A DNA stretch of 64,000 nucleotides from Sulfuricella denitrificans skB26 (GTDB taxonomy: Bacteria > Pseudomonadota > Gammaproteobacteria > Burkholderiales > Sulfuricellaceae), in the NCBI RefSeq assembly GCF_000297055.2, contig NC_022357.1, forward strand, positions 1,612,001 to 1,676,000, in the 5' to 3' direction. Of the stretch, positions 29,798-40,771 are shown piece by piece (position 1 is the stretch's first letter; the number at the start of each line of letters is the position of its first letter). The position numbers and the translations under genes were made by a program. The notes beneath the pieces are model-generated. The model had not been told where the DNA came from and did no database searches. It saw nothing but the letters and a program-made list of their open reading frames with translations.

Positions 29798-32092
29798 TTA
29801 GAACGTGGAACCCAAAATAAACTGGAACCTCTCCAACCTGTCTGTTTCTTTGGAATTGAGCGGAGCGGCAATACTGAATTTCATCGGCCCCATCGGGGAC
29901 TGCCAGCTAACGGCAAGACCGGTGGAATACCGCATATCGGCAAAGCTGATCTTGGAATATTGCCCAGCAATATCGCCATCGCCAAAAACCGATCCTGCAT
30001 CAAGGAACAGGCTCATGCGCAGAGATTGGTCCTTTTTCATGCCAGGGAATGGGAACAGTATTTCTGCATTGCCCACCAGACGACGATTGCCACCCAGCGC
30101 ATTGCCATCAATGTCTTTAGGCCCGAGAGAAGAAGACTTGAAACCGCGCACCGAAGTATTGCCGCCAGCGAAGAAGCTTTTGAAGAAGGGCAACGGTTTG
30201 CCACCGTAACCGTTAGCGTATCCGGCTTCACCGTTTAGCATCAGGGTGAAATCCTGAAACAAAGGCCGGAGCCACTGATGCTGATAGGAAAGCTTGTAAT
30301 ATTTAACTGTTCCGCCAGGCAGCCCCATCTCGGCAAACACCCTTTGCAGACTACCTTTTGTCGGATAGATAATGCTGTCGCGAGTATCCCTTGCCCAGCC
30401 GGCATCTCCACGCAATGTGGTGTTGCTGGAACCAAAATCCCTGACATAGTCGAGATACCGTGTCGGAGTTGTATCGTAAGTAGTCAGCTTGGTTCTCTCG
30501 ACCGACAAACCGAAATTGACTGTATCCATTTCGTTCAACGGCACCCCGAAGCGCACCCCGCCACCGATGGAATCGGAATCGTACCTGGAAACTGACAAAG
30601 AGGATGAGTTTACTTTGCGCTGATAGATGTCGAAACCGCGGCTGATGCCATCGTCGGTGTAGTAAGGGTTGGTGTAGGACAGTGAGTACACCGTATTGAT
30701 CTTGCCGCTGTTGAATTGCGTGGAAAGATAATTGCCGCTACCGAATACGTTAGCCTGTGAAATGGAGCCGCTAAGAATGAAGCCTTCCGAACTGGAAAAC
30801 CCCGCGCCCGCCATGATGCTTCCCGTGGGTTTTTCCGTCACGCTGACATTCATGTCCACCTGGTCGGTCGTGCCGGCCACGGCTGGAGTTTCAAGGTTGA
30901 CATCGGAAAAATATCCTAGGCGGTTAATCCGTTCGCGTGACCGGGTGACTTTATCGGCAGCATACCAGGCACCTTCCATCTGGCGCATCTCGCGGCGGAC
31001 GACTTCGTCACGTGTTTTGGTATTGCCGGTTACGTTGATGCGGCGCACATAAACCCGCCGACCCGGATCGATGAAGAAGGTGAATTTTGCCTCCTGTTTT
31101 TCCTTGTTGAGTTCCGGAACCGCGTTGACGTTGGCGAATGCGTAGCCGTCATTACCCAGTCGGTCACCGATCAACTTGGTGGTTTCTGTCAGCTTTTCCC
31201 GCGAGAAAACATCGCCCGGCTGGATCTTGATCAGCTTGCGCAATTCCTCTTCAGGGACCAGCATCTCCCCTGCCAGTTTGACGTCAGAAACGGTATATTT
31301 CTGGCCTTCGGTTATGTTGATAGTGATATAGATAGATTGCTTGTCTGGGGAAATAGAAACCTGAGTGGAATCCAGATTGAACTCGAGATAGCCACGATTC
31401 AGGTAATAAGAGCGCATCGTTTCGATGTCAGCCGCCAGTTTCTGCTTTGAATACTGATCGCTCTTGCTCCACCATGACATCCATCCGGGTGTAGAAAGTG
31501 CGAACAGTTCGAGGAGATCCTTTTCCGGGAAAGCCTGGTTGCCAACGATGTTGATCTGTTGAATCTTCGCCACTTCGCCTTCGCTGATATTGAAGCTGAT
31601 GGCGGTGCGGTTGCGCTCCAGCGGCGTAACGGTGGTGGTGATCGCCACCGCATATTTTCCGCGGCTGAGATATTGACGTTTGAGCTCCTGCTCAGCCTTG
31701 TCCAGTAGGGATTTGTCGAAAATTCGCCCCTCGGCCAGCCCGACTTGTTTCAAACCATCGATAAGTTGTTTTTTGTCGAATTCCTTGAGCCCCACGAAAT
31801 CGATCTGGGAAATCGCCGGCCGTTCCTGCACCATGACGATCAGCACCTCACCTTCAACTTCCAGCCGAACATCCTTGAAAAAACCGGTTCCATACAATGC
31901 CTTGATGGCTACAGCGGCTTTCTCGTCGTCAAGTTTCTCGCCCACTTTGACCGGCAGGTAGCTGAATACAGTCCCGGCCTCTGTACGCTGAATTCCCTCA
32001 ACCCGAATATCCTTGATGACAAACGGTTGAAATGCCCAGGCGGAAGCACCATACAAGCTCATCAACAACATCGGCAGGAGTTTTAATTTCAT
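29798..32092 (-). CDS. bamA: Outer membrane protein assembly factor BamA
   Basis: BamA folds and inserts beta-barrel proteins into the outer membrane. The 764-residue precursor has a signal peptide ending near residue 20 (ASAWA), five POTRA domains (about 22-420) and a 16-strand Omp85 barrel with the conserved VRGFKSSSLGP in loop 6. The C-terminal residue is phenylalanine, the usual recognition signal. It follows rseP by six bases. Confidence 0.98.
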   Translation of the reverse strand: MKLKLLPMLLMSLYGASAWAFQPFVIKDIRVEGIQRTEAGTVFSYLPVKVGEKLDDEKAAVAIKALYGTGFFKDVRLEVEGEVLIVMVQERPAISQIDFVGLKEFDKKQLIDGLKQVGLAEGRIFDKSLLDKAEQELKRQYLSRGKYAVAITTTVTPLERNRTAISFNISEGEVAKIQQINIVGNQAFPEKDLLELFALSTPGWMSWWSKSDQYSKQKLAADIETMRSYYLNRGYLEFNLDSTQVSISPDKQSIYITINITEGQKYTVSDVKLAGEMLVPEEELRKLIKIQPGDVFSREKLTETTKLIGDRLGNDGYAFANVNAVPELNKEKQEAKFTFFIDPGRRVYVRRINVTGNTKTRDEVVRREMRQMEGAWYAADKVTRSRERINRLGYFSDVNLETPAVAGTTDQVDMNVSVTEKPTGSIMAGAGFSSSEGFILSGSISQANVFGSGNYLSTQFNSGKINTVYSLSYTNPYYTDDGISRGFDIYQRKVNSSSLSVSRYDSDSIGGGVRFGVPLNEMDTVNFGLSVERTKLTTYDTTPTRYLDYVRDFGSSNTTLRGDAGWARDTRDSIIYPTKGSLQRVFAEMGLPGGTVKYYKLSYQHQWLRPLFQDFTLMLNGEAGYANGYGGKPLPFFKSFFAGGNTSVRGFKSSSLGPKDIDGNALGGNRRLVGNAEILFPFPGMKKDQSLRMSLFLDAGSVFGDGDIAGQYSKISFADMRYSTGLAVSWQSPMGPMKFSIAAPLNSKETDRLERFQFILGSTF

Positions 32093-32098
32093 TATTGT

Positions 32099-33466
32099 TT
32101 AGCCAACAACCAGACGGTTAATATCGTTATAGAAAGCGAAAAGCATTAATGTCAGCAGGACCGCAATGCCAATCTGCTGCCCGATTTCCATGGTCTTCTC
32201 GGAAACCGGGCTCCCCTTGATCATTTCGACCATATAATACATCAAATGCCCCCCATCCAATAAGGGGATGGGCAATAAATTGAGCACTCCGAGGCTGATG
32301 CTGATCAGTGCCAGAAAGCTGATATACGGAACCCAGCCGAAGCGTGCGGATTGACCGGCATAATCGGCGATGGTAATCGGGCCGCTGATATTTTTCCAGG
32401 AAACCTGGCCAGTGACCATCTTGCCCAGCATTTTCAGACTGAACAATGAGGTATCCCAGGTTTTCCGCAGCGCCTGAACAAATGCCCTGCCGACAGGATA
32501 ACGCACTTCCGTAACCAGTTTTGCGAACAAGGCTGGATCCACCATCGGCGACGCACCGATCTTGCCTACGGGGGAATTCCCATTTTCCTTTACAGAATCG
32601 GGAGTCGCTCTTACCTGGAAAGACTCGCCGCCTCTTTTTATGTCCAGCGTCAGGGGCAGACCAGGATTCTGCCTGACCCATTGCACAAGCTCATCCCAGC
32701 GATCAAGCGGAGACTGATTCACGGAGAGTATTTCATCCCCGACCCTCAGCCCTGCCTTGGCCGCAACCCCGTCCGGCAGAATCCTGCCGATTTTGGCCGG
32801 CAAGTCGGGCTGAAAGCGCATTAACCCGAGCTTGCCCATGAAATCCTTGTCCAACTCGTCGGATGAAAGGCCGCTCAAGTCAAGCTGATGCGTAGCGATT
32901 TCTCCACGCTCGTTGCGAGTTTCAATTTCCACAATGGCTTTCTGGACAGCGTGCTGCAGCAATATCCAGTTCACATCCTGCCAGGTCGCAGTCGGCTCGC
33001 TGCCGACCTGGGTAATAGTATCGCCGCGATGAAAGGTCGCAGCTGCAGCGGGAGTGGCCAACGGCACCTCACCCAGAACCGGCTTGATACCAGGCACACC
33101 GTAAATGAAAAGGAACCAGTACAACAGCACGGCAAGAAGAAGGTTCGCTACCGGCCCGGCCAGCACGATAGCGCTGCGGCGGTAAATGGATTGGCTATTG
33201 AAGGCAAAGGGCATGTCGACAGGCTCAATCGGCCCTTCCCGCTCGTCCAGCATCTTGACGTAGCCGCCCAGCGGAAAAGCGGCCAACACCCATTCTGTAC
33301 CGGCCGATGCAAATTTTTTGGTTATCATCGGCTTACCGAAGCCTACAGAAAAACGCAACACTCTGACACCACACCAGCGTGCCACGATGTAATGGCCGTA
33401 TTCGTGAACGACGATCAGAATCCCGAGTGTCACGGCAAATGCCGCAAGGGTAAACAACAGGCTCAT
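32099..33466 (-). CDS. rseP: Site-2 protease RseP
   Basis: RseP cleaves the anti-sigma factor RseA within the membrane to release sigma-E after envelope stress. The product of 455 residues has the zinc motif HEYGH in its first helix, PDZ domains in the periplasmic part ([12 protein letters not shown]), and the LLDGGH motif in a late helix. The ATG at 33466 ([10 protein letters not shown]) overlaps the dxr stop as ATGA and is preferred over 33490. Confidence 0.97.
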   Translation of the reverse strand: MSLLFTLAAFAVTLGILIVVHEYGHYIVARWCGVRVLRFSVGFGKPMITKKFASAGTEWVLAAFPLGGYVKMLDEREGPIEPVDMPFAFNSQSIYRRSAIVLAGPVANLLLAVLLYWFLFIYGVPGIKPVLGEVPLATPAAAATFHRGDTITQVGSEPTATWQDVNWILLQHAVQKAIVEIETRNERGEIATHQLDLSGLSSDELDKDFMGKLGLMRFQPDLPAKIGRILPDGVAAKAGLRVGDEILSVNQSPLDRWDELVQWVRQNPGLPLTLDIKRGGESFQVRATPDSVKENGNSPVGKIGASPMVDPALFAKLVTEVRYPVGRAFVQALRKTWDTSLFSLKMLGKMVTGQVSWKNISGPITIADYAGQSARFGWVPYISFLALISISLGVLNLLPIPLLDGGHLMYYMVEMIKGSPVSEKTMEIGQQIGIAVLLTLMLFAFYNDINRLVVG

Positions 33467-34656
33467 GCGTATCCCATCACGCGCATCCACTCGAGTGCCG
33501 ATTCACGCGCCACGGCATCTGCATCGATCACATCTTCCAGTGCCACGACCGGTTTGGAACTATTTTTTTGTAGCACGCTTTCGATCATGGCAGGGATCAG
33601 TTTGAAGGGAACGCGTTCATCGAGAAACGCATCTACCGCCACTTCGTTCGCCGCATTCAATGTAGCAGGAGTGGTGCCTCCCTGACGCAAAGCCTGGTAG
33701 GCCAGATCCAGACAGGGAAAACGCACCATGTCTGGCGCCTCGAAATCTAGACGCGCGATCTTGAACAGATCCAGCGAGGAGACCCCTGCATCGATCCGTT
33801 CTGGAAAACCCAGCGCATACGCAATCGGCGTGCGCATGTCAGGGTTGCCTAGCTGCGCCAGCACCGAGCCATCAATATACTCCACCATGGAATGAATCAC
33901 ACTCTGGGGATGAATCACCACCTGGATTTTGTCCGCGTCTGCGTTAAACAGCCAGTGCGCCTCAATGACTTCCAGGCCCTTGTTCATCATGGTTGCCGAA
34001 TCAACGGAGATTTTCCGCCCCATGACCCAGTTCGGATGGGCGCAAGCCTGCTGAGGCGTTACATTATCCAAGTCGCTCAACGGCACGGTACGGAAAGGCC
34101 CGCCCGACGCGGTGAGCAGGATACGCTTGACCCCAGAACCATCCAGATCACCCGAAAAATCTCGTGGCAGAGACTGGAAAATCGCATTATGCTCACTGTC
34201 GATCGGCAACAGCGTGGCTTTGTGCTGCCTGACCGCATCCATGAACACGCTACCCGACATCACCAGCGTTTCCTTGTTGGCAAGCAGAATACGCTTGCCT
34301 GCCTTGGCCGCAGCCAGCGAAGGGCGCAATCCGGCACTACCGACAATCGCCGCCATCACGCTATCAACCTGGGGTAGGGATGCCACCCTCTCCAGCGCCT
34401 CGATACCGCTAAGCACCTCAACATCAAGGCCAGCCAGTTTGATCTTGCCATGCAGCACTTCTGCGCAATCCGGATCCAGCATGACTGCATAATCGGGCTG
34501 AAATTGCCGGCATTGCTCAAACAGGCGGTCGACCTGGCGATTCGCGGTCAGCGCAACCACCCGGAAAAGCTCGGCATGGCGCGCAACGACATCCAGGGTA
34601 TTCATGCCGATTGTCCCGGTCGAACCGAGCACAGTAATATTTTGAATTTTTGGCAT
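33463..34656 (-). CDS. dxr: 1-deoxy-D-xylulose 5-phosphate reductoisomerase Dxr
   Basis: Dxr makes methylerythritol 4-phosphate, the committed step of the non-mevalonate isoprenoid pathway. The 397-residue NADPH enzyme has [14 protein letters not shown] at the N terminus, [20 protein letters not shown] and the metal and substrate region [18 protein letters not shown]. The start shares one base with the cdsA stop (TGATG). The isoprenoid link to uppS in the same operon is sensible. Confidence 0.98.
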   Translation of the reverse strand: MPKIQNITVLGSTGTIGMNTLDVVARHAELFRVVALTANRQVDRLFEQCRQFQPDYAVMLDPDCAEVLHGKIKLAGLDVEVLSGIEALERVASLPQVDSVMAAIVGSAGLRPSLAAAKAGKRILLANKETLVMSGSVFMDAVRQHKATLLPIDSEHNAIFQSLPRDFSGDLDGSGVKRILLTASGGPFRTVPLSDLDNVTPQQACAHPNWVMGRKISVDSATMMNKGLEVIEAHWLFNADADKIQVVIHPQSVIHSMVEYIDGSVLAQLGNPDMRTPIAYALGFPERIDAGVSSLDLFKIARLDFEAPDMVRFPCLDLAYQALRQGGTTPATLNAANEVAVDAFLDERVPFKLIPAMIESVLQKNSSKPVVALEDVIDADAVARESALEWMRVMGYA

Positions 34657-35477
34657 CAGTTTAATACATTATAATTTTTGATGAGCAGCAACCCGAAAGC
34701 GGCTATGGGCATCGCCGCAGTCAGGGCGTCAATGCGGTCCAGCACACCGCCATGGCCGGGAAGAATCTGACCACTATCCTTAAGCCCGGCCACGCGCTTC
34801 ATCCAGGATTCGAACAAATCTCCCAGGATACTGAACAGTGTCAGCAGCCACAGTAACAGTATTCCCAGCCACAAACCCGAACTGAACAGCACGGCGGAAT
34901 CGTCCCACATTCCCCACGCCAACCCATACAAGCCAACACCCAGGAAAGCACCTGCAACGCCCTCCCAGGTTTTACCCGGGCTGATTGACGGAGCAAGCTT
35001 GTGCCGGCCAAATTTGCGACCAGCAAAATAGGCGGCGGTATCGGCGATCCACACCACCGCCAGCAAACCCAGAAGCAGTCCGGGGCCGAAATTTCGCAGT
35101 TCCACCAGGGCAAGCCATGTGGGAATCAAAACAATCCAACCGATCAACGCCAGGATAGTCCAGTGCATGGCACGCCATTGATTGCGTAGCCACAGCGGAA
35201 CCAGGAGCACCCAGAAAAGGAAGGCAATGCCATACAACATGAAATTGACTGACCGAGAAGATTCGACCAGCAGTGCCAGACCGATGAACAGCGTCAGCAG
35301 CACATAAACCCATCCCTGAAAATCCGAGAAGGCGGAAATTCTCGACCACTCACGGGCGCCGATCAGCAGCACCACCCCCAGCATCAGTAGCGCCCAACCC
35401 ATTTCCGGGAGAAGAAACAGTGCGGCTAAAAATAAAGGTAACAGCAACAGAACGGTCAGAACGCGTGTCTTAAGCAT
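34656..35477 (-). CDS. cdsA: Phosphatidate cytidylyltransferase CdsA
   Basis: CdsA makes CDP-diacylglycerol from phosphatidate and CTP for phospholipid synthesis. The 273-residue protein has seven or eight membrane helices and the family signature [19 protein letters not shown] near its C terminus. It overlaps uppS by 8 bases and dxr by one base, so it is translationally tied to both. Confidence 0.97.
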   Translation of the reverse strand: MLKTRVLTVLLLLPLFLAALFLLPEMGWALLMLGVVLLIGAREWSRISAFSDFQGWVYVLLTLFIGLALLVESSRSVNFMLYGIAFLFWVLLVPLWLRNQWRAMHWTILALIGWIVLIPTWLALVELRNFGPGLLLGLLAVVWIADTAAYFAGRKFGRHKLAPSISPGKTWEGVAGAFLGVGLYGLAWGMWDDSAVLFSSGLWLGILLLWLLTLFSILGDLFESWMKRVAGLKDSGQILPGHGGVLDRIDALTAAMPIAAFGLLLIKNYNVLN

Positions 35478-36225
35478 TTGACTTAAGCTGCTCGCTGGTG
35501 CGCCCGAAGCGGCGCTCTCTTTGCTGGAAGGATTCGATCGCGCGTTTTAAGGCTGTACTATTGAAATCCGGCCACAAGGTGTCGGTAAAATACAGCTCGG
35601 CATAGGCCAACTGCCAAAGCATGAAGTTACTGATGCGCTTCTCCCCGCCTGTGCGTATAAACAGATCCGGCTCCGGTGCATAGCTGGTGGAAAGATAGGG
35701 CTCCAGATCCTCTTCCTTGAAAGTCTGGCCACAGTCAGGATTAGCCTCCAGCATCCTGTGTGTTGCCTGAACCAAGTCCCATCGGCCACCGTAATTGGCG
35801 GCGATGGTCAGGCTCAACCCGGTGTTGTTTTGCGTGAGCGATTCAGCGTGATCTATCATCTCGACCAGTTTGCCCTCAAAACGGGAGCGGTCGCCGATAA
35901 CTTTCAGCCGAATGTTGTTGTTATGGAGTTTAGTGACTTCCCGCTCTAGTGCGAGCATGAACAACTGCATCAAAAACGACACTTCCTCCGCCGGGCGGCG
36001 CCAATTTTCGCTGCTGAAAGCGAACAGTGTCAGGTATTTGACCCCAAGTTCGGAACAGGCCTTTACCGTGGTTCTGACAACTTCAACACCGCGCTTGTGG
36101 CCGGCGATACGTGGCATGAAGCGCTTCTTGGCCCATCTGCCGTTGCCATCCATAATGATGGCGATATGATGCGGCACATCCCCGATTTCGGGAATGCTGC
36201 GAGTGGAGCTGGTAAACAGGGCCAC
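35470..36225 (-). CDS. uppS: Undecaprenyl diphosphate synthase UppS
   Basis: UppS is a cis-prenyltransferase that makes the C55 carrier lipid for peptidoglycan and surface polysaccharides. The 251-residue protein has the catalytic aspartate in [24 protein letters not shown], and the C-terminal [19 protein letters not shown]. It is ten bases downstream of frr and overlaps cdsA. Confidence 0.98.
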   Translation of the reverse strand: MALFTSSTRSIPEIGDVPHHIAIIMDGNGRWAKKRFMPRIAGHKRGVEVVRTTVKACSELGVKYLTLFAFSSENWRRPAEEVSFLMQLFMLALEREVTKLHNNNIRLKVIGDRSRFEGKLVEMIDHAESLTQNNTGLSLTIAANYGGRWDLVQATHRMLEANPDCGQTFKEEDLEPYLSTSYAPEPDLFIRTGGEKRISNFMLWQLAYAELYFTDTLWPDFNSTALKRAIESFQQRERRFGRTSEQLKSNA

Positions 36226-36235
36226 TTTCGCGACT

Positions 36236-36793
36236 CTAAATTGCCATCAGGTCGGTTTCTTTAGCTTGAAGGACCTTATCGACTTCAGCAATATACCGGT
36301 CAGTCAGCTTCTGAATTTCTTCCTGGGAGCGACGCTCATCATCCTCGCTGATCGCTTTATCTTTCAGCAGATCCTTGAGCGTTGCATTGGCGTCGCGTCG
36401 CACATTGCGCACAGCCACTTTGGCGTTTTCAGCCTCGTTCTTGACGACCTTGATCAATTCCCGGCGGCGCTCTTCTGTCAGCGCCGGCGTCGGCACCCGG
36501 ATCAGATCGCCCTGGCTGGATGGATTAAGACCCAGATCGGAGTCACGGATCGCTTTCTCAACAGCGCCCACCATTTTCTTTTCCCATGGTGTCACGCCGA
36601 TGTTGCGCGAATCGATCAAGTTGATGTTGGCAACCGTGCTGATCGGCACTAGAGAACCGTAGTAATCGACCATCACGTGATCGAGTATCCCGGTATGAGC
36701 GCGCCCGGTGCGCACCTTGCCCAGATCCAACTTCAGAGCCTCGATGCTCTTCTGCATTCTTTGCTCGGCTGATTTTTTTACGTCTGCAATCAT
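36236..36793 (-). CDS. frr: Ribosome recycling factor
   Basis: RRF splits post-termination ribosomes with EF-G. The 185-residue protein has the family length and the conserved [21 protein letters not shown] and [11 protein letters not shown] segments. The order tsf-pyrH-frr-uppS is conserved. There are 48 bases between pyrH and frr, without a visible terminator. Confidence 0.98.
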   Translation of the reverse strand: MIADVKKSAEQRMQKSIEALKLDLGKVRTGRAHTGILDHVMVDYYGSLVPISTVANINLIDSRNIGVTPWEKKMVGAVEKAIRDSDLGLNPSSQGDLIRVPTPALTEERRRELIKVVKNEAENAKVAVRNVRRDANATLKDLLKDKAISEDDERRSQEEIQKLTDRYIAEVDKVLQAKETDLMAI

Positions 36794-36841
36794 GTCAAGA
36801 ATCCTTCCTGTCCAGACTCAACCCACTTTATTAGTGAGCTT

Positions 36842-37564
36842 TCAACACTCAACCAGCGTTCCTTCATCTTCGCCCATCACTACACGTTTCAACGCGCCAT
36901 GCTTGAAAATGCTGAAAACACACAGCGGCATTTTTTGATCGCGGCACAACGCTAGCGCGGTAGCGTCCATGACTTTGAGGTTTTTCGAAATTGCCTCGTC
37001 GAAGCTGAGACGGTCATAGCGTGTTGCTTCCGGATCGGTCTTCGGGTCCGCAGTGTAAACGCCATCCACTTTGGTCGCCTTGAGCACTACCTGCGCAGCC
37101 ATCTCGGAGGCGCGCAGCGCAGCAGCGGTGTCGGTGGTAAAAAAGGGATTCCCGGTTCCTGCACCGAAAATCACCACTTTACCTTCTTCCAGATAGCGCA
37201 ATGCCTTGCCACGAATATAAGGTTCCGCTACCTGTTGAATAGTCAGCGCCGATTGCACTCGCGCGATGAGGCCTGCGCGTCGCATGGCATCCTGTAGCGC
37301 CAATGCGTTCATCACGGTAGCCAGCATACCCATATAGTCGGCGGTGGCGCGATCCATACCCGCGGATGCGGGTGCCACACCACGGAAAATGTTGCCGCCT
37401 CCGACCACTACCGCGACTTCCACCCCAAGTTGAATCACATCGCCGATTTCGGAAACGATGCGATCGATGACATCGCGGTTGATACCGTAGCTGTCATCGC
37501 CCATCAGCGCTTCGCCAGAAAGCTTGATCAGAATGCGTTTGTACTTGGGAGTGGGCATAGTCAT
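36842..37564 (-). CDS. pyrH: UMP kinase PyrH
   Basis: PyrH phosphorylates UMP to UDP. The 240-residue amino-acid-kinase-fold protein begins [15 protein letters not shown] and has [25 protein letters not shown] and the C-terminal VMGEDEGT. The start touches the tsf stop by one base. GTP activation and UTP inhibition are known for the family; nothing here shows it directly. Confidence 0.98.
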   Translation of the reverse strand: MTMPTPKYKRILIKLSGEALMGDDSYGINRDVIDRIVSEIGDVIQLGVEVAVVVGGGNIFRGVAPASAGMDRATADYMGMLATVMNALALQDAMRRAGLIARVQSALTIQQVAEPYIRGKALRYLEEGKVVIFGAGTGNPFFTTDTAAALRASEMAAQVVLKATKVDGVYTADPKTDPEATRYDRLSFDEAISKNLKVMDATALALCRDQKMPLCVFSIFKHGALKRVVMGEDEGTLVEC

Positions 37565-38442
37565 TACACCTTTGCGGCAGCCGCCACTTCCGCGGCAAAA
37601 TCGGTACTACGCTTCTCGATACCCTCGCCCACCACGAACATCTGGAAGGCATTGACCTGGGCACCTTTGGAAGCCAGCAATTTTTCCACGGTCATGTCGG
37701 GGTCCTTGACGAAGGGCTGGCCAACCAGGGTCACTTCGGCGAGATACTTGGTAACCCGGCCTTCCACCATCTTCTCGACGATGTTGGCAGGCTTGCCGCT
37801 TTCGGCTGCCTGGGCGGTATAAATCTCACGTTCCTTGGCGAGCAGATCAGCAGGTACTTGTTCCTTGGAAACGCAAACCGGTTTGCTGGCAGCGATGTGC
37901 ATGGCGATATCCTTGCCCAGCGACTCTTCGCCGCCGGTGTAATCCACCAGAACGCCGATCTTGGTGCCATGCAGGTAGGCCGCCATTTGGCCAGCCGAAC
38001 TGAAGCGAACAAAACGGCGCGCCGCAATATTTTCGCCCAGCTTCATCACCAGACCTTGGCGTGCTTCCTCAATGGTGCTGCCCGAAGCCAGCTTCATCGC
38101 GGACAGAGCAGCAACATCCGCTGGATTCTGCTGCGCCACGACCTGGGCCAATTCCTTGGCAAAGTTGTTGAAATCGTCGTTCTTGGCGACGAAATCGGTT
38201 TCGCAGTTGACTTCGATCAGGGCGCCAGTCTTGCGGTCGGCACTGATAAAGCTGCCCACCATGCCTTCCGCAGCAATGCGGCTGGCTGCCTTGCCAGCCT
38301 TGGCGCCGCTCTTGATGCGCATCGCATCTTCAGCTGCCTTGATATCGCCGTTTGCCTCAACCAGTGCCTTCTTGCACTCCATCATGCCGAGGCCGGTCAA
38401 TTCACGCAGGTCCTTGACCATGCTTGCGGTGATTTCCGCCAT
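37564..38442 (-). CDS. tsf: Elongation factor Ts
   Basis: EF-Ts exchanges GDP for GTP on EF-Tu. The 292-residue protein has the N-terminal UBA-like [16 protein letters not shown] and the EF-Tu contact TDFVAKND. The length is typical. An intrinsic terminator separates it from rpsB, so it may receive reduced transcription or have its own promoter in the 124-base gap. Confidence 0.98.
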   Translation of the reverse strand: MAEITASMVKDLRELTGLGMMECKKALVEANGDIKAAEDAMRIKSGAKAGKAASRIAAEGMVGSFISADRKTGALIEVNCETDFVAKNDDFNNFAKELAQVVAQQNPADVAALSAMKLASGSTIEEARQGLVMKLGENIAARRFVRFSSAGQMAAYLHGTKIGVLVDYTGGEESLGKDIAMHIAASKPVCVSKEQVPADLLAKEREIYTAQAAESGKPANIVEKMVEGRVTKYLAEVTLVGQPFVKDPDMTVEKLLASKGAQVNAFQMFVVGEGIEKRSTDFAAEVAAAAKV

Positions 38443-38529
38443 GTTAAAACTCCTTGCTAAGATATATTTAAGCTGTCGCAGCTAGCGCTTTTTACGGCAC
38501 GCGCGCCATTAAAATTCAAATTCAGACAT

Positions 38530-38557
38530 AAAAAAGGGGCTCAAAGGCCCCTTTTTT
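38530..38557 (-). terminator. Intrinsic terminator between rpsB and tsf
   Basis: A stem of aaaaaggggc and gccccttttt around a six-base loop is flanked by A and T tracts on both sides, so it can act in either direction. On the minus strand it follows rpsB. It probably works as a partial terminator that sets the rpsB to tsf ratio. Confidence 0.88.
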
Positions 38558-38566
38558 GCAGGCTGA

Positions 38567-39304
38567 TTACTCAGCCACCTGCTCTTCAACCTCGACAAAC
38601 TCCTCGCCGACGATCTCCTGCAGCGACTGACTACGCCCTTCCAGAATTGCATCGGCAGCGCCCCTGACGTACAAACGGATGGCCTGAGTAGAGTCGTCAT
38701 TACCGGGAATAACGTAATTGATGCCAATCGGGGAGTTATTGGTATCCACCACGCCAACCACCGGAATGCCCAGCTTGTTGGCTTCAGTGATCGCGCCCTT
38801 CTCGTGGCCGACGTCGATCACGAAAATCATATCCGGCAGGCCGCCCATGTCCTTGATCCCGCCCAGGCTGCGTTCCAGCTTGTCCAGTTCGCGACGAAGA
38901 AGCAAAGCTTCTTTCTTGGCCAGCTTGCTGATATTTTCTTCCGACAGCATGGTCTGCACTTCCTGAAGACGCTTGATGGATTGCTTGACCGTCTTGAAGT
39001 TGGTCAGCATGCCGCCGAGCCAGCGGAAATTCACGAAATGGCAACCCGCGCGCTCTGCTTCTTCCTTAAGGATTTCACGAGCTTGGCGCTTGGTGCCGAC
39101 AAACAGGATGTTGCCCTTGTTCGAAGCCAGTTTGCGCATGAACTTCATCGCATCCTGGTACATCGGCAGGGTTTTTTCCAGGTTGATAATGTGAATCTTG
39201 TTACGGTCGCCGAAAATATATGGCGCCATCTTGGGGTTCCAGTAACGGGTTTGGTGTCCGAAATGGACGCCCGCTTCCAACATCTGACGCATGGTCACTG
39301 ACAT
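38567..39304 (-). CDS. rpsB: 30S ribosomal protein S2
   Basis: S2 is an essential small-subunit protein. The 245-residue product has [19 protein letters not shown] at the N terminus, [23 protein letters not shown] and [10 protein letters not shown], all typical. AGGAG lies before the ATG. The leader of about 120 bases between promoter and start could hold an S2 autoregulatory structure, but I cannot establish one by eye. Confidence 0.98.
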   Translation of the reverse strand: MSVTMRQMLEAGVHFGHQTRYWNPKMAPYIFGDRNKIHIINLEKTLPMYQDAMKFMRKLASNKGNILFVGTKRQAREILKEEAERAGCHFVNFRWLGGMLTNFKTVKQSIKRLQEVQTMLSEENISKLAKKEALLLRRELDKLERSLGGIKDMGGLPDMIFVIDVGHEKGAITEANKLGIPVVGVVDTNNSPIGINYVIPGNDDSTQAIRLYVRGAADAILEGRSQSLQEIVGEEFVEVEEQVAE

Positions 39305-39433
39305 TTTGCTGCTCCTAGTAAGGGTTATGCCTCCACCCGCCCGATACCACCCGGCAAGCCGGGCACCCTGTACGTTAAGCGGATGTGCGAAGTTTTAAGT
39401 TTTCAAGCCATTGGCCATAAAACTTAACTTGCA

Positions 39434-39463
39434 ATTCTAACATGCCTGCAAGGATTTCCTCAA
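39434..39463 (-). promoter_or_regulatory. Probable sigma-70 promoter of rpsB
   Basis: On the minus strand TTGAGG (39458-39463) and TAGAAT (39434-39439) are spaced by 18 bases, about 130 bases upstream of rpsB. The -35 overlaps the last codons of the DsrE-like gene. Position and spacing suit a strong ribosomal-protein promoter. Confidence 0.5.
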
Positions 39464-39888
39464 GGACGAATGTAAGCCCAGCCCTCTCTCTGCCGTTTCA
39501 TCAGCTCCACCACTCCCGTCTTGACGTAGCCAACCGACGGGTACATGTCCTCACGAGACAGCTTGCGGCCGATCATGGTATTTTCGCAGGCCACGATTTT
39601 CACGCCACGACGGACAGCTTCATCGATTTTTTCGGCTATCTCGGTTTCCAGCAGCACCATGTCCAAGCCCGGGCCATAGGCCAACACTTCGATTTGCACA
39701 TTTTTCATACCTAACTCTAACTGCACATTTTTTGCATTGCTGAGAGTGAGATACCATTTCTGAGGCTCGTTGTCGCTCACCTGGAAAATCACCTTGTGAA
39801 CAGGTTTTGCAGAAGATCCGCCGGCATGGGCTGGAAAAATCACTTGCAGCAACAGCGCAGAGAGCAAAAATGCTTTTATCAGGCTCAT
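39460..39888 (-). CDS. Exported DsrE-like protein
   Basis: The 142-residue precursor has a signal peptide (LIKAFLLSALLLQVIFPAHA), so the mature protein is periplasmic. The rest matches a DsrE/DsrF-like fold: an early VIFQVSD strand, an ALAYGPGL-like strand (EVLAYGPGLDMV), and one conserved cysteine in IVACENTM. DsrE relatives often carry sulfur or persulfide, but this exported type is uncharacterised. GGAGGAGG precedes the ATG at 39888. It is divergent from map across 77 bases. Confidence 0.82.
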   Translation of the reverse strand: MSLIKAFLLSALLLQVIFPAHAGGSSAKPVHKVIFQVSDNEPQKWYLTLSNAKNVQLELGMKNVQIEVLAYGPGLDMVLLETEIAEKIDEAVRRGVKIVACENTMIGRKLSREDMYPSVGYVKTGVVELMKRQREGWAYIRP

Positions 39889-39965
39889 TAAGACCTCCTC
39901 CAACAAATCTTGGGACTCACAGTAATTTGATATACTGACCGCAATTTAATTCTATCAGCGGCGCC

Positions 39966-40766
39966 ATGTCCATCATAATCAAAACCCCGGAAGAAATTGA
40001 AAAAATGCGCATCGTCGGCAAACTGGCGGCCGAACTGCTCGACTATATCGGGCCATTCGTCAAAGCAGGCGTCACCACAGGTGACCTGGACAAGCTCTGC
40101 CACGATTACACCGTAGATGTGCAGCATGCCATACCCGCCCCGCTGAATTACGCGCCTTCCGGCCACCACCCTTACCCGAAATCCATATGCACGTCCGTCA
40201 ACCATCAGGTTTGCCATGGCGTTCCCAGCGATAAAAAACTCAAATCCGGCGACATCATTAACATCGACGTCACCACCATCAAGGATGGCTATCATGGGGA
40301 TAGCAGCCGCATGTTCTACGTCGGCGAGCCCTCTATCCAGGCAAAGCGCCTGTGTGAAATCACCTACGAGTGCATGTGGCTCGGCATTGCCGTTATCAAA
40401 CCCGGCGCCCGCCTGGGCGACATTGGAAATGTCATACAGCAGCGTGCCGAGAGCAATGGATACAGTGTAGTCCGCGAGTTTTGCGGCCACGGTATCGGCG
40501 CAAACTTCCACGAAGAACCCCAGGTCGTACACTACGGCAAGGCTGGAACCGGCGTAGAACTGGTTCCCGGCATGATCTTCACCGTCGAACCGATGATCAA
40601 TGCCGGTCGGCGCGACATTCGCCAGCTTGGTGACGGTTGGTCCATCGTGACCAAAGATCACAGCCTGTCGGCACAATGGGAACATACCATCCTGGTCACC
40701 GAAACCGGTTATGAAGTCTTGACGCTGTCCGCCGGTTCGCCCAAGAAACCCGATTTCATCAGCTGA
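39966..40766 (+). CDS. map: Methionine aminopeptidase, type I
   Basis: The enzyme removes the initiator methionine from nascent proteins. The 266-residue product has the metal ligands in INIDVTTIKDGYHGD, the histidine in GHGIGANFHEEP, and the glutamates in FTVEPMI and the late WEHTILVTETG. The length fits a type I enzyme. It is divergent from the DsrE-like gene and five bases upstream of glnD. Confidence 0.97.
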   Translation: MSIIIKTPEEIEKMRIVGKLAAELLDYIGPFVKAGVTTGDLDKLCHDYTVDVQHAIPAPLNYAPSGHHPYPKSICTSVNHQVCHGVPSDKKLKSGDIINIDVTTIKDGYHGDSSRMFYVGEPSIQAKRLCEITYECMWLGIAVIKPGARLGDIGNVIQQRAESNGYSVVREFCGHGIGANFHEEPQVVHYGKAGTGVELVPGMIFTVEPMINAGRRDIRQLGDGWSIVTKDHSLSAQWEHTILVTETGYEVLTLSAGSPKKPDFIS

Positions 40767-40771
40767 CCCAG

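Noticed and set aside
39305-39433. Riboswitch or S2 leader structure upstream of rpsB
   Set aside because: A cccggcttgccggg hairpin is visible, but I cannot show a conserved leader fold without comparative data.
39888-40685. Minus-strand frame opposite map
   Set aside because: Methionine aminopeptidase is complete on the plus strand with all metal ligands.
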